From NCBI GenBank assembly GCA_049340005.1, contig JBMPIY010000001.1: a stretch of DNA of 64,000 nucleotides, one strand, 5' to 3'. Source of the stretch: CAXBDP01 sp963974465. Lineage in GTDB: Bacteria; Bacteroidota; Bacteroidia; Cytophagales; Cyclobacteriaceae. How positions within the stretch are numbered: position 1 is the stretch's first letter; every line of letters begins with the position of its first letter. This document shows, piece after piece, positions 16,144-26,522 of this stretch. Under the pieces are notes generated by a model, which was not told the DNA's origin, did no database searches, and worked only from the letters and a program-made list of their open reading frames with translations. A program made the translations under genes and the position numbers.

Positions 16144-17721
16144 CTATCTAAAATTTCCTTGAATTATAAGTTTTGATCTGTGAATATTCTCTTGGGAATT
16201 AACCTGAACAATATAAAGCCCAGGCTCAAGATTCAATTGCTCTAAAGCAAATTTATCATTGAAGCCATTTTCATATCGGATCTCTTGATTATGCCGCATT
16301 TTGCCAGCGGCATCTATTACAGTTACAAAAACAGTGGAATGCCAGCCTGTACCAGCAAACATCAAATTCAAATTATTCCCATTGTTTGGGTTTGGGTATA
16401 ATTTTAAAGAAGTCTCAGCTACTTCCTTCCTGAGAACTCTCTTAGTTTCATAAACTTTGAAGTCACCATTGAAATCCACTTGACGCAAACGATAATATGC
16501 AATTGGGAGTAGGTTATGATCTTCATAATTGTATTTCAGGGTTCCAACATAATTACCATATCCATCAACTTGGTCAATCACTTCGAAATTAATTCCATTC
16601 ACAGACTTCTCTATCGCAAAGTAATCGTTTTCTACTTCCTTTGCAGTTGCCCAAGAAAGTAAATTGAAATTCTTATCTGCTGATGCATCGAAATAAATTA
16701 ATTCTACAGGCTGTGTTGCAAATGGAATAATTATGATTGGATCCGTCTCATCATTAGGATCGTCATTTACATAAGTAGGACTACTTGATTCAATATCAGT
16801 TTCAAGCCAATAAGTACCTCCATCTCCAACTGCTTCAGTCGTGAAAATTACATCAAACTCCCTATCCGTAGCGCTATTTTCCACCACCATTGTACTGGTA
16901 CTCGGATCATAGCTTACAACTTCATTTTCAAGCGCATAGTCAATTCTTGCGTTTGGATCAGTTCTCTCTGAAAATCTCTTTACGATTTGAAAATCATTAA
17001 CTTGAAAGCCTACTGGAATTTCAAAATGATAAATAACCGTGTTTACTTCACGTAAGCCATCTATACCATCAAATTTGATTTTGTATTCAAAAGTGGCTAC
17101 TTCACCTTGTAGGTACTCCATCTTGTCAGGAATAATATTAGACCTTACTTCAATGGCTGATATTGCTTGATCTGGTGTATATGTTTCAAGTGGGAGATTT
17201 GGGCTATGTATTGCAGTTAGTGTAGCATTAATATTCTTCTTGTTCCCTCCATAAGAAATACGAATCCCTATGCGATAAAAACCACGCGTTAGTACTGAGA
17301 AATCAAATTCAGGAATCTCTTCTTGCGAGGCATCATGCATTTCATAATTCATGCTTTTCATAATAGTACCATCAAGTGCTTCAGCAAATATCTCAACATT
17401 CAATGTTCCATTACCTGCTGCATTATTTAGTCTGGCGCCATTAAACGTAAAATAGTCATCCACACCCAAATAAAAATAGGGAGTACGAATAGTGGATACA
17501 TAATCAGCTAAATTATTCGTAACGATACCATCAAATGCAGTATTGAAATTTTCATGAACAAATCCTTCCTCAACTAATTGATTAAGAGATTTTCCAGCAA
17601 AATCATATTCCCAACCTTGGCCTACTGATTGATAGCTTCCTAATGCCAGCATAACGATTAGCACTAGACTCCAATCAGTAATCTTAAAAAAATTATATTT
17701 GATTACTTTTTTTAGTTTCAT
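16144..17721 (-). CDS. Secreted protein with type IX secretion sorting domain
   Basis: 525 residues with an N-terminal hydrophobic export signal (SLVLIVMLALGSYQSVG). The middle has no domain I recognise but is beta-rich. The C-terminus carries a type A T9SS sorting domain that starts LKLYPNPNNGNNLNLMF (about 440) and ends GLYIVQVNSQENIHRSKLII. Such proteins cross the outer membrane by the T9SS and are anchored or released. The phrase FDASADKNFNLLSWATAKEV then ENDYFAIEKSVNG is a linker often seen before this domain. Confidence 0.88.
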   Translation of the reverse strand: MKLKKVIKYNFFKITDWSLVLIVMLALGSYQSVGQGWEYDFAGKSLNQLVEEGFVHENFNTAFDGIVTNNLADYVSTIRTPYFYLGVDDYFTFNGARLNNAAGNGTLNVEIFAEALDGTIMKSMNYEMHDASQEEIPEFDFSVLTRGFYRIGIRISYGGNKKNINATLTAIHSPNLPLETYTPDQAISAIEVRSNIIPDKMEYLQGEVATFEYKIKFDGIDGLREVNTVIYHFEIPVGFQVNDFQIVKRFSERTDPNARIDYALENEVVSYDPSTSTMVVENSATDREFDVIFTTEAVGDGGTYWLETDIESSSPTYVNDDPNDETDPIIIIPFATQPVELIYFDASADKNFNLLSWATAKEVENDYFAIEKSVNGINFEVIDQVDGYGNYVGTLKYNYEDHNLLPIAYYRLRQVDFNGDFKVYETKRVLRKEVAETSLKLYPNPNNGNNLNLMFAGTGWHSTVFVTVIDAAGKMRHNQEIRYENGFNDKFALEQLNLEPGLYIVQVNSQENIHRSKLIIQGNFR

Positions 17722-17998
17722 TGTAGTTGTGCATACATCTATAGGAATATACGAAAAATGAGCCTAAATGGATTGTATTCCTAACTTTTATTTATGCCAA
17801 ATTTACACAATAGTAACCCTAAGATAAAAAATTACACTCCGATATCTTCATATAGTACAAATACACAACTAACATTATTTAGAACTCAAAGTACTGAAAA
17901 CACTTCATGAAAGGCGTAAATGAACACATGAAAATATTTTATAAATAAAAAAAATGCAATTTATATATCGCTTTTAAGTGGATTTAAGGCAAAAAAAA
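17722..17998. other. Intergenic region between T9SS protein and citrate synthase
   Basis: AT-rich and non-coding. It must hold the promoter of the T9SS-cargo gene, but no clear TTTG/TAnnTTTG pair was seen. Confidence 0.4.
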
Positions 17999-18023
17999 GA
18001 CCTCCGAAGAGGTCTTTTTTTTT
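17999..18023 (-). terminator. Terminator of citrate synthase gene
   Basis: GACCTC-CGAA-GAGGTC hairpin with long A and T runs on either side, 19 bp past the gltA stop. Confidence 0.85.
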
Positions 18024-18041
18024 ACTTCTAGCTTTCTTAGA

Positions 18042-19328
18042 TTATCTATTGCTCATTCCAACATATTCTCTTTGAGTAGCGCCAGTATATATCTGTCTAG
18101 GACGGCCGATTGGCTCACCATTTTCTCTCATCTCTTTCCACTGGGCAATCCAACCTGGCAGACGACCAAGAGCAAACATCACCGTGAACATATCTGTTGG
18201 AATTCCCATCGCACGGTATATGATACCCGAATAGAAATCCACATTTGGATAAAGTTTTCTTTCTACGAAATATTCATCGTTTAAAGCCGCTTCTTCAAGG
18301 CCTTTGGCTATTTCCAAAATTGGATCATTTACTCCTAATTTTGCTAATACATCATCCGCTGCTTTTTTGATGATTTTTGCTCTTGGATCAAAGTTTTTAT
18401 ATACTCTGTGCCCAAAGCCCATCAAACGGAATGGATCATTTTTATCTTTTGCTTTCTCTATATATCTTTTCGTATCACCACCATCAGCTTTAATTGCTTC
18501 AAGCATTTCAATTACTGCTTGGTTAGCACCACCATGCAATGGACCCCATAGCGCATTGATTCCAGAAGAAATAGAAGCATAAATGCTAGCTTGAGAAGAA
18601 CCTACCAAACGAACTGTTGATGTTGAACAGTTTTGCTCGTGATCAGCATGAAGAATTAAAAGTTTGTCAAGAGCACTAGCTACAACAGGATCAATTTCAT
18701 ATTTCTCCGCTGGCAACGAGAACATCATTTTCAAGAAATTAGAGCAATAGTCTAGGCTATTGTCTGGGTAATTTACTGGATGCCCTACTCTGTTTTTATA
18801 AGACCAAGCCGCAAAAGTTGGCATTTTAGCCAATAATCTGATAATGCTTAGGTTTGTATCTTCTTCGGTTCTATTGCTCGCTAATGAGCCTGGGTAGAAA
18901 GCCGTCAATGAACAAACTAAGGAAGAAAGAACGCCCATTGGGTGTGAAGTGGAAGGAAATCCTTCTAGTATCTTCTTGATATCTTCATGCACTAAGGTGT
19001 GCGTTGTAACATCGTTTTTGAATTTATCGAATTGCTCTTGGGTTGGCAATTCACCGTAGATTAATAGATATGTTACTTCTAAAAAAGTAGATTTATCAGC
19101 TAAAGCTTCGATATCGTAACCTCTGTATCTTAAAATTCCTTGCTCACCATCTAAGAAAGTGATCGCACTTTTGGTTGATCCGGTATTTTTGAATCCTGGA
19201 TCAATCGTGATAAGACCACTTTCACCTCTTAATTTACCAATATCTATGGCTTGTTCCTTTTCTGAACCTTCAATAACAGGAAGTTCAATATTTTGACCTT
19301 CGTAAGAAATTGTTGCAGTTTTTGACAT
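18042..19328 (-). CDS. gltA: Citrate synthase
   Basis: 428 residues, full length for the type II (GltA) enzyme. It condenses acetyl-CoA with oxaloacetate at the entry of the TCA cycle. Active-site segments are present: HADHEQNCSTSTVRLVGSS, WGPLHGGANQAVIEML and FRLMGFGHRVYKNFDPRAKI, plus VDFYSGIIYRAMG near the C-terminus with the catalytic aspartate. It is a single gene with its own terminator and a 169-bp upstream gap. Confidence 0.97.
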   Translation of the reverse strand: MSKTATISYEGQNIELPVIEGSEKEQAIDIGKLRGESGLITIDPGFKNTGSTKSAITFLDGEQGILRYRGYDIEALADKSTFLEVTYLLIYGELPTQEQFDKFKNDVTTHTLVHEDIKKILEGFPSTSHPMGVLSSLVCSLTAFYPGSLASNRTEEDTNLSIIRLLAKMPTFAAWSYKNRVGHPVNYPDNSLDYCSNFLKMMFSLPAEKYEIDPVVASALDKLLILHADHEQNCSTSTVRLVGSSQASIYASISSGINALWGPLHGGANQAVIEMLEAIKADGGDTKRYIEKAKDKNDPFRLMGFGHRVYKNFDPRAKIIKKAADDVLAKLGVNDPILEIAKGLEEAALNDEYFVERKLYPNVDFYSGIIYRAMGIPTDMFTVMFALGRLPGWIAQWKEMRENGEPIGRPRQIYTGATQREYVGMSNR

Positions 19329-19497
19329 CTTTATTGCTTTTGATTTTTATATCTTTTCTTTAATCGCTGGCGAAATTACATAAATTTGGATGGAAATAAA
19401 ACCTAATTCGGATAGGAAAAATTGATAAAAATTAGCTTAAATAATTACCCATATTTATCACTCACCAATTGGGTAAACTTAGATTAAGATCAATTTG

Positions 19498-20316
19498 TTA
19501 TCTCTGACCTCTTTTTAGTCTTTTATAACTCTCAAGTTTTTCTAGAAGGTATTCGGTGAGGTCGTAATCATTCGCCATTGTAAGGAAAACAGGATGTGGC
19601 TTGTATCGTTCCATAAATTCAGATAATTCTGCTCCCTCCAATTTTACAATAGGCGCTACAATTTCTTCGCTATATTTATCGTCATACAGTTTTTGTACAG
19701 CCTTTTGCTGCCTCTCTTGCGCTTTTAATATCTCCAGCTTTTTCAGTTGCTTATAATGATTGTCGAAATTGCTAAACAATGCAGTAAGCAATCCTGTAAG
19801 AGCCACACCTCCACCTAAACCTCCGCCACTAGTTCCAAAGCCAATACTTGATTTGTAATAGTTCAATGGATCTCTCACAAGTGGTGGTCTATTCGGCAAA
19901 CCGATAATAGCTAGCTGCTTACGATCTTCCTCCCGCTGAATGAATCCTGGCATATCACGCAAATTCCTCACTGTGATTTGAGAAAGCTCATAGACTCTTG
20001 GGGAAATTTTTACCAGCAAATTTTCTCGCATTGCCAATGATTCTTCATTTACAAGAATGGTTGCATCGTCAAAACCTATATGAGTAAACCTGATGGTGTC
20101 ACCAATTGCAACTAGAATTCTGAATTTTCCCAATTCATCAGTGGGGACACCAGTCCTTTGTTTTACAGAAATAACATTTGCAAATGGAAGTCTTTCATTA
20201 TTGTCCGAGCGGTAAACTACTCCCTTGAACTCTACTCGCTCTTGAGCTATAGCAGTACTTGCCATCAAAAGCGGGAGGATAAAAAAGACTATAATTCTAG
20301 AGAGTTTTAAAAACAT
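19498..20316 (-). CDS. Exported carboxypeptidase-regulatory-like domain protein
   Basis: 272 residues with a signal peptide (IVFFILPLLMASTAIAQ). Residues 30-115 match the CarboxypepD_reg-like beta-sandwich: KGVVYRSDNNERLPFANVIS, GVPTDELGKF and GDTIRFTHIGFDDATI. The C-terminal half is basic and helical. The role is unknown; the domain is common in Bacteroidetes envelope proteins. It is the last gene of the smc-LOG run (42-bp gap). It carries two octamers, 19929-19936 and 20271-20278. Confidence 0.78.
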   Translation of the reverse strand: MFLKLSRIIVFFILPLLMASTAIAQERVEFKGVVYRSDNNERLPFANVISVKQRTGVPTDELGKFRILVAIGDTIRFTHIGFDDATILVNEESLAMRENLLVKISPRVYELSQITVRNLRDMPGFIQREEDRKQLAIIGLPNRPPLVRDPLNYYKSSIGFGTSGGGLGGGVALTGLLTALFSNFDNHYKQLKKLEILKAQERQQKAVQKLYDDKYSEEIVAPIVKLEGAELSEFMERYKPHPVFLTMANDYDLTEYLLEKLESYKRLKRGQR

Positions 20317-20358
20317 CAGTATTTTTTACGATATAGATGAAGCAAGGATTAGAAAAGT

Positions 20359-20940
20359 TTAAATATTACCCATTGCTCGAGTCAAATCCCATTCTGGGGC
20401 GTTTTTTATAGCTGGCAATACTTCTTCGGGCAAATCTACCACACTCCACAAGTTATTGTGATCTTCCTTCAAAAATCCTTCCTGAATTGATTTATTAAGC
20501 ATTTCAACCAATGGCTCGTAATAATTATTAGTATTAAGAATTATTATTGGCTTATTAATAATGCCTAGTCTTTTCAAAGTAATTGCTTCCATCAATTCCT
20601 CAAATGTACCACAACCGCCCGGCAAGGTTATTAAAGCATCCGAATGTTCAAGAAACTTCTTTTTCCTTTCGTGCATTCCACCAACAAACATATAATTTTT
20701 GACACCCTTATGTTGAAGCTCAATTTCCTTCATAAAGTTGGGCATAATGCCAATTATTTCTCCATCAAGTCTTAAAACCGTATCTGCCACCGAACCCATC
20801 AATCCAACAGCTCCACCTCCAAATATCACTTGAATATTGTTCTCAACTAATATCTCGGCCAAACGGTTAGCTGCTTCGAAATATTTCTTATTGATATTGC
20901 TGCTCGAAGCACAATAAATACAAACACTCTTTATCTCCAT
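20359..20940 (-). CDS. LOG-family nucleotide 5'-monophosphate phosphoribohydrolase
   Basis: 193 residues of the TIGR00730/LOG family. Motifs are GGGAVGLMGSVADTVL near residue 41 and PGGCGTFEELMEAIT near 107, the P-G-G-x-G-T-x-x-E signature for ribose-phosphate binding. Family members cleave the N-glycosidic bond of nucleoside monophosphates. The physiological substrate here is unknown. It lies 11 bp downstream of smc and is likely co-transcribed with it. Confidence 0.9.
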   Translation of the reverse strand: MEIKSVCIYCASSSNINKKYFEAANRLAEILVENNIQVIFGGGAVGLMGSVADTVLRLDGEIIGIMPNFMKEIELQHKGVKNYMFVGGMHERKKKFLEHSDALITLPGGCGTFEELMEAITLKRLGIINKPIIILNTNNYYEPLVEMLNKSIQEGFLKEDHNNLWSVVDLPEEVLPAIKNAPEWDLTRAMGNI

Positions 20941-20951
20941 TTTATCTTCGT

Positions 20952-23900
20952 TTAAACAGCCTCCCGCAAATCAACTGGCACTACTCGCGATACACCCTGC
21001 TCTATCATGGTGATTCCATAGATTATATCCGTGCTAGCCATTGTTCGCTTATTGTGGGTTACTATGATGAATTGTGAATCTTTGCTAAAGGTACGGATGA
21101 TATTATTGAATTTGTCAATATTGGCATCATCAAGTGGCGCATCCACTTCATCAAAAATACAGAAAGGTGCCGGCTTCAGCAGATAAATTGCAAATAGCAA
21201 TGATGTAGCTGTCAAGGTCTTTTCTCCACCCGAAAGCTGATTAATGGATAATGGTCTCTTTCCTTTCGGCTTGGCAGTGATCTCAATAGAAGACTCAAGA
21301 GGATTGTCAGGGTCTGATAAAATAAGACTACAATCATCTTCATTGGTGAATAATGAACGAAATACAGTGACGAAATTCTTTTGAATCTTATCGAAGGCTT
21401 CCATAAAATTCTCTTTTGCAACAGTGTTTATTTCATCAATTGTGCTCAATAGCGATTCCTTTGCTTGCACCAAATCTAGCTTTTGCGCTGTAATGAAATC
21501 AAAGCGTTCCTTTATTTCATTATAAGCTTCCATAGCCATTGGGTTTATAGGCCCAAGTCTGTCCATCTGATCCTTAATTTTTCGAATATTTTGCTCAAGT
21601 TCAGCAATACTCAAATCATCTTTTTCCCCTTCCTCGATGGACTTTAGATTCACTTCAAATTCAACAGAAATTCGATCCATCAATGATTGAATCTGCAACT
21701 TCACTTCATTCAGCGCTCCCTTTAATTCAAAAATCAAAGACTCGCCATTTTCCTTTTTCTTCTGAATCTCACGAACATTCTTCTCCTGCGTATCAATTTC
21801 GCCTCGCAATCGATAGTAATCTCGCTCAGCTTCATTCACACCTTTTTCAATAGTTTCCTTTTCATCATATAGATTCAAAAGACTATCATCGAACTCCTCT
21901 GATTGTTCTAGCAATTTTTTAATATCAATCTCAGCATTTTTCAATTCATCCTGATTTTTCAAAATTCTTTCGGATGCGGTTGCTAAGCTTTGTTCTTTGT
22001 ACTCAATTTCGCGGGAGGTGCTTTCTAACTTATTCTTTTGCTGATGAAAAAGTATATTCTGCTGATTATAACCTGCCGATTTTACATTGAGCAATTCATT
22101 TTGCTTTTGTAAATCCTGGGTCTTTTCACTTAATTCCTTTTCGAGCAATGCCAATTGTGCTCTAGCTTGTTCAGCTTCTGGTCTTAATGTCGTTAGGTCT
22201 TCTTGCAAATCGGTGATCGAATCTTGGATATCCTCCTTACGTGTGGCTTCCGAATTAATGAATTGCTGCAATTGATCTTTTCTACTCGTCACAGCAGATA
22301 ATTCCTGAGCAACTCTGGAGTAATTTTGCTGTGTGGCATCAATCTCAGTCTTTTTGCTTTGCTGCTTGAGCTTAAGTACTCGTTCCTGCTGATGCAGCGT
22401 AATATCCTCCAACTTCTCGATTTGCGCATTCAAAGACTTAATATCCTTGCTCAATTTCTCGAGATTCTTAGCTCTACCGATTTTTTTACCTTCGAATAAA
22501 CCAACCGAACCTCCTGAAATACTGATTTTTTTGCGAGCAAGTCTACCGTTAATATTCAAAAACACAGTGCCATCCTCAGGCTCTGTTAAATGATCGGCTT
22601 CGAACAGGAATACATTCCCTAATAGCAATTGAACCAAATCGTTGAACTTAGTATCGTACTCCACTATATCGATAGCGCGTATTCCTCCCGCTGGTATTTT
22701 TACTTGAGCCGGCAAGTCCTCTCCTATTTTACTTAGTATAAAGAAATTTGCTTTTCCTCTATTCGAATCGCCCAACACATTTACCGCTTCAAAGGCATTA
22801 CTCTCCTTCTCCACCACAAAGTAATTCATGTAGTGCTCAAGGTAATTTTCTATCGCTACTCTATACTTTTCGTCGCAGGTGATTATATCCGATAGCAAAG
22901 GCGTATCCTTTCCCCAACGCACATTTTTCTTTAAGTATTTGATAGCTTCTGGAAATCCTTCTAGATTTTCAACAAGCGATTTTGTAAGCTTATACTCATT
23001 CTCTTTGGCATCCAGCTGTCTTTTAAGCTTTTGTAGGTTCTCTTTGCTTTGCTCTAGTAACTGTTCAGATTCCTCTCTCCTCTCCAGTATTTCTGCTTCC
23101 TCCCGCTTCAAGAATTCCAGCAATTCTGCTTCTTTCTTTTGAGCTTTTTGCAATTCCTCAATTTTCTGATCGAATGACTCCAATTGAGAGTATTTCTCTT
23201 GACTACCAATGGCAGTTTTATCAAGCTCTAGTTTCAAGCTATTCAATTGAATCTCCTTGATTTCAAGTGATTTGGAATGTTGGTATGAATCCTCCTGCAA
23301 TTTCTTGTAGTCGGCTCTTATCTTATTCACTTCACTTTGCAGTTCATCCGTTTTGATTTTTTGATCATCCAAAGCTGTCTTGAATATCAAAAGCTGCGAT
23401 TCTACCTCGTCATACATTTTTTGCAGCGAACCATATTCACCTCTCAAGCCTTTCAATGAAAAATCAGCCCTTTCCTTACTTTCCTTATCCTTTTCGATCT
23501 GAGATTGCAAATCCTTAGCGCGCTCACTCAGGTATTTCAATCTTTCATTCTTGATCTTTTTGTCGCTTTCCTGCTGCCTAATTTTGTTTACATGCTCATT
23601 CAATGTTTTTTGACGAGAAGCAAGTAATTTTTCAAACTGGATTAGTTCTGCTTTGCTCTTTTCCACAATCGCTTCAGCTTGGGCTATTTCGGCAGTAAAT
23701 GAAGCTCTGCTGTTTTCTTCGGTTGTTAATTGCTGTAATAATTTCTTCTCGCTATTTCTGAAATCCTCACTTTGCTTCAAGCCTAAGCTTATACTGAATT
23801 GCTTGTAACCAGATTTTAACTCATAATACTTTTCTGTTTGCTTGGCTTGCCGCTCTAGAGATTTCATGTTTTTGTTGATCTCAAAAAGCAAATCCTCTAC

Positions 23901-24470
23901 CCGATTCAGATCACCTTCGGTATCCTCTAGCCTTTTTAATGTATCCTTTTTGCGCTTTTTGAACTTCGAGATACCTGCGGCTTCTTCAAATAATTGGCGG
24001 CGTGAATTATCCTTGTCATTCAAAATATCATCTACCATTTTCAGCTCGATAATGCTGTAGCTGTTAGATGAAATTCCAGTATCCATAAATAGGTCAGTGA
24101 TATCCTTTAGCCTGCATGTAACACCATTGAGCTGATATTCACTCTCACCAGATCGATAGTATCGACGTGTTACGGTAACGCTAGTGTACTCGGTTGGCAG
24201 AAGATTTTTGGTATTAGAAAATGTCAATGAAACCTCTGCCAATTGGGTTGGTTTGCGGTTTTTAGTGCCATTAAAAATGACATTTTCCATTTTATCGCTA
24301 CGTAGCATACGAGTTTTTTGCTCGCCCAGCACCCATCGGATAGCATCTACGACATTTGATTTGCCACAACCATTTGGGCCCACAATGCCCGTTACGCCCT
24401 CATCAAAGTTGATAATAATGCGGTCTCCGAAGCTTTTAAATCCTTTTATCTCCAGACGAGTTAATAACAT
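20952..24470 (-). CDS. smc: Chromosome segregation ATPase SMC
   Basis: 1172 residues, full length. The Walker A motif GPNGCGKSNVVDAIRWVLGE begins at residue 31. Long coiled coils (about 165-500 and 660-990) flank a hinge near 510-640, with GFPEAIKYLKKN and GGSVGLFEGKKIGRAKNL as landmarks. The C-terminal ABC signature LSGGEKTLTATSLLFAIYLL and Walker B FCIFDEVDAPLDDANIDKF follow. SMC compacts and segregates the chromosome with ScpA/ScpB. The gene carries four GCGGGAGG octamers (20960, 22011, 22684, 23099), the most of any gene here; one of them encodes LREAV at the very C-terminus. Confidence 0.97.
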   Translation of the reverse strand: MLLTRLEIKGFKSFGDRIIINFDEGVTGIVGPNGCGKSNVVDAIRWVLGEQKTRMLRSDKMENVIFNGTKNRKPTQLAEVSLTFSNTKNLLPTEYTSVTVTRRYYRSGESEYQLNGVTCRLKDITDLFMDTGISSNSYSIIELKMVDDILNDKDNSRRQLFEEAAGISKFKKRKKDTLKRLEDTEGDLNRVEDLLFEINKNMKSLERQAKQTEKYYELKSGYKQFSISLGLKQSEDFRNSEKKLLQQLTTEENSRASFTAEIAQAEAIVEKSKAELIQFEKLLASRQKTLNEHVNKIRQQESDKKIKNERLKYLSERAKDLQSQIEKDKESKERADFSLKGLRGEYGSLQKMYDEVESQLLIFKTALDDQKIKTDELQSEVNKIRADYKKLQEDSYQHSKSLEIKEIQLNSLKLELDKTAIGSQEKYSQLESFDQKIEELQKAQKKEAELLEFLKREEAEILERREESEQLLEQSKENLQKLKRQLDAKENEYKLTKSLVENLEGFPEAIKYLKKNVRWGKDTPLLSDIITCDEKYRVAIENYLEHYMNYFVVEKESNAFEAVNVLGDSNRGKANFFILSKIGEDLPAQVKIPAGGIRAIDIVEYDTKFNDLVQLLLGNVFLFEADHLTEPEDGTVFLNINGRLARKKISISGGSVGLFEGKKIGRAKNLEKLSKDIKSLNAQIEKLEDITLHQQERVLKLKQQSKKTEIDATQQNYSRVAQELSAVTSRKDQLQQFINSEATRKEDIQDSITDLQEDLTTLRPEAEQARAQLALLEKELSEKTQDLQKQNELLNVKSAGYNQQNILFHQQKNKLESTSREIEYKEQSLATASERILKNQDELKNAEIDIKKLLEQSEEFDDSLLNLYDEKETIEKGVNEAERDYYRLRGEIDTQEKNVREIQKKKENGESLIFELKGALNEVKLQIQSLMDRISVEFEVNLKSIEEGEKDDLSIAELEQNIRKIKDQMDRLGPINPMAMEAYNEIKERFDFITAQKLDLVQAKESLLSTIDEINTVAKENFMEAFDKIQKNFVTVFRSLFTNEDDCSLILSDPDNPLESSIEITAKPKGKRPLSINQLSGGEKTLTATSLLFAIYLLKPAPFCIFDEVDAPLDDANIDKFNNIIRTFSKDSQFIIVTHNKRTMASTDIIYGITMIEQGVSRVVPVDLREAV

Positions 24471-24526
24471 ATCGAATATCTAATTAATAAGCACAAAATT
24501 AAATTTAATTCATAAATTTGATCTAT

Positions 24527-25051
24527 ATGGAAAGTTTGAAAGATTTTCTGCCAATTTTATTGGCTCTGCTGTATTTTTTGGTTTCGGGTTTAGGTTCAAA
24601 AAAGAAAAAATCACAACCTAACCGTAGACAGCCTTCAAGACCCACCGAAGATAGTCCCGAAGTTAATACTCCTAGCGAAAAGCCTTTAACTTTTGAAGAA
24701 TTATTACGCCAAATTTCTGGTGAGACGGAAGAAAAGCGGGAGGTTGAAGAAGAACTTAATTCCACAGTAGAAGAAATTGAAGATGATGTATATGAGACTG
24801 TTTATGGGGATAGGGAAGAATCCAAATATGCAGATTTCAGTGAAGTAGATATTTCTCAAGAGAAATACTCCAGACTGAACGACCGTGTTCAAATTGAAGA
24901 AGAAATTGAGAGAAAGAGAATTTTGGAAGTAATTGACTTAGAAGAAGACCAAAAAGGTTCATCCTCCAAAATTAAGGAAATGCTCCGATCACCGGAAGGT
25001 GCAAGAGATGCTGTAATCCTATCAGAAATCATAAGACCAAAATATTTTTAA
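24527..25051 (+). CDS. Membrane-anchored acidic protein of unknown function
   Basis: 174 residues from the ATG at 24527; a TTG at 24518 would add three residues. One membrane segment at the N-terminus (LKDFLPILLALLYFLVSGLG) is followed by a basic stretch (SKKKKSQPNRRQPSRP) and a long acidic, glutamate-rich tail. I do not recognise a domain. It is divergent from smc with 56 bp between the starts. One octamer at 24736-24743 encodes KREVE. Confidence 0.7.
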   Translation: MESLKDFLPILLALLYFLVSGLGSKKKKSQPNRRQPSRPTEDSPEVNTPSEKPLTFEELLRQISGETEEKREVEEELNSTVEEIEDDVYETVYGDREESKYADFSEVDISQEKYSRLNDRVQIEEEIERKRILEVIDLEEDQKGSSSKIKEMLRSPEGARDAVILSEIIRPKYF

Positions 25052-25636
25052 AATTTCACAATTCGATTTGTGCGTTCGATTTTGGATGCAATTGATAGTG
25101 GCATTTCTCCTTTCTTATTATCTTAATCATAAATTGTGCAGATTACCTGATTTCGCAGATTTCTCAGTTCCATAAAAGCGATCTCTTAATAACATAAATG
25201 CTATGAAATAATAGTTGGTGACACGTATCAGCATTTTGGAGAAACATGACCTCCCGCTAGCTTCAACGACGCAAAACATCTCATAACAGTGTCAGCATAT
25301 GAAAAATTTTGAAAAGACTAATCTACATCGTAGCTACTAATTCCTACAGCTCCACTAAAAGAGTACCACATTTTTATCGGAATTGTCTGAACCACTGGTT
25401 AAATTGATCAAATGATTTCACCAGTTTCTCTCTTAATCTATTGGAAGACTGATTATGATTTCTCATCTTTAAATAATTAATACAATTAAAAATTTCATGC
25501 AAAAAACACTGAGACATTTACAATTAATCATTTGACTTTTATTCCACAAACTATAATTTACAAATACCATAATTAATTAGATAAATCAAGTAACTACACA
25601 TTCAAGTGATGCGTAAATAATATAAAATTTTATGTT
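25052..25636. other. 585-bp intergenic region
   Basis: No coding frame or RNA gene was seen. It contains a GCGGGAGG octamer in reverse orientation at 25250-25257. It also has a weak promoter candidate for the next gene: TTTG at 25531-25534 and TAATTTAC at 25554-25561 with 19 bp between. The -7 part fits poorly. Confidence 0.4.
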
Positions 25637-26314
25637 ATGGCAAAGCTTCTACTGTCCCTCCTATTTTCTTGTGTTATAGCCTTTTCAGCCAATGCTCAAT
25701 GGCAAGTTGGCTTTCATTTTTCACCTACTTATTCTACGGGTGATTTCAAGCATGAATCAAATTCTGTCGATTTTTATGGGTTTAATTTTGAAGGAGCCTA
25801 CAGGCTAAAAGACAGCCCAATTCTCGTAGGTGCAGCATTTAATTATAGCCTGTATGGGAGCCAATTAGACAAATCTTCATATGTAGATAATTCCGGTCAA
25901 ACAATGAGAGTTCGCACAAATAATAACCTTATTAGTAATCGACTTTTTATACGCTTACAGCCAGATTTACCAATTTTTGTACAACCCTATGTAGAAGCTG
26001 CGGGAGGGTATAATTTCTTTTATACTCGTGAAACTATTCGTACTAGGATGTTTGAGGAGGTATTGGATGCAGCAACATTACATAATTCTGGAGCATTTAT
26101 TTATGGAATTGGTGGTGGATTAGCTTTTCCAATACCAGAGACAATTGTTAGTATCGACTTGAGAGCTAATTATTTCACAGGTCAAAAAACAGATTATTTA
26201 ACGAAATATGATACAAACTGGAATCCTGATACAGAAATATTGGAAATCAATCCAAGAAGCTCAACTACAGATATGCTGATGTTTCAGGTTGGTGTTAGCA
26301 TAGAGATAGACTAA
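25637..26314 (+). CDS. Outer-membrane beta-barrel protein
   Basis: 225 residues with a signal peptide ending at ANAQ (about 21). The rest alternates hydrophobic and polar residues in strands and ends with a typical barrel strand, MLMFQVGVSIEID. The start WQVGFHFSPTYSTGDFKHES and the internal FVQPYVEAAGGYNFFYT resemble porin-family (OMP_b-brl) proteins of Bacteroidetes. It probably sits in the outer membrane. No specific function can be assigned. The octamer at 26000-26007 encodes AAGGY. Confidence 0.8.
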   Translation: MAKLLLSLLFSCVIAFSANAQWQVGFHFSPTYSTGDFKHESNSVDFYGFNFEGAYRLKDSPILVGAAFNYSLYGSQLDKSSYVDNSGQTMRVRTNNNLISNRLFIRLQPDLPIFVQPYVEAAGGYNFFYTRETIRTRMFEEVLDAATLHNSGAFIYGIGGGLAFPIPETIVSIDLRANYFTGQKTDYLTKYDTNWNPDTEILEINPRSSTTDMLMFQVGVSIEID

Positions 26315-26522
26315 ACATTACATTGTAGGAATTACAAGCTCACTTTGACAATTTATTATATGCTTAATTGGAAGATTTTTTAACTCCGATTAAGCTTATT
26401 TCTTCAAAATATTCTCCGCTTATGTACGATTATTATCGCTCTTAACCTTTTTCCAAAATGGTTTGGGAAAATATTGGTTTATTTATTACAAATAATCGAT
26501 CTAATCATATAAACCTTAAATT

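Noticed and set aside
20952..24470. Several open frames of 60-100 codons opposite smc
   Set aside because: They are shadows of the coiled-coil coding sequence, with no domains or conserved starts.
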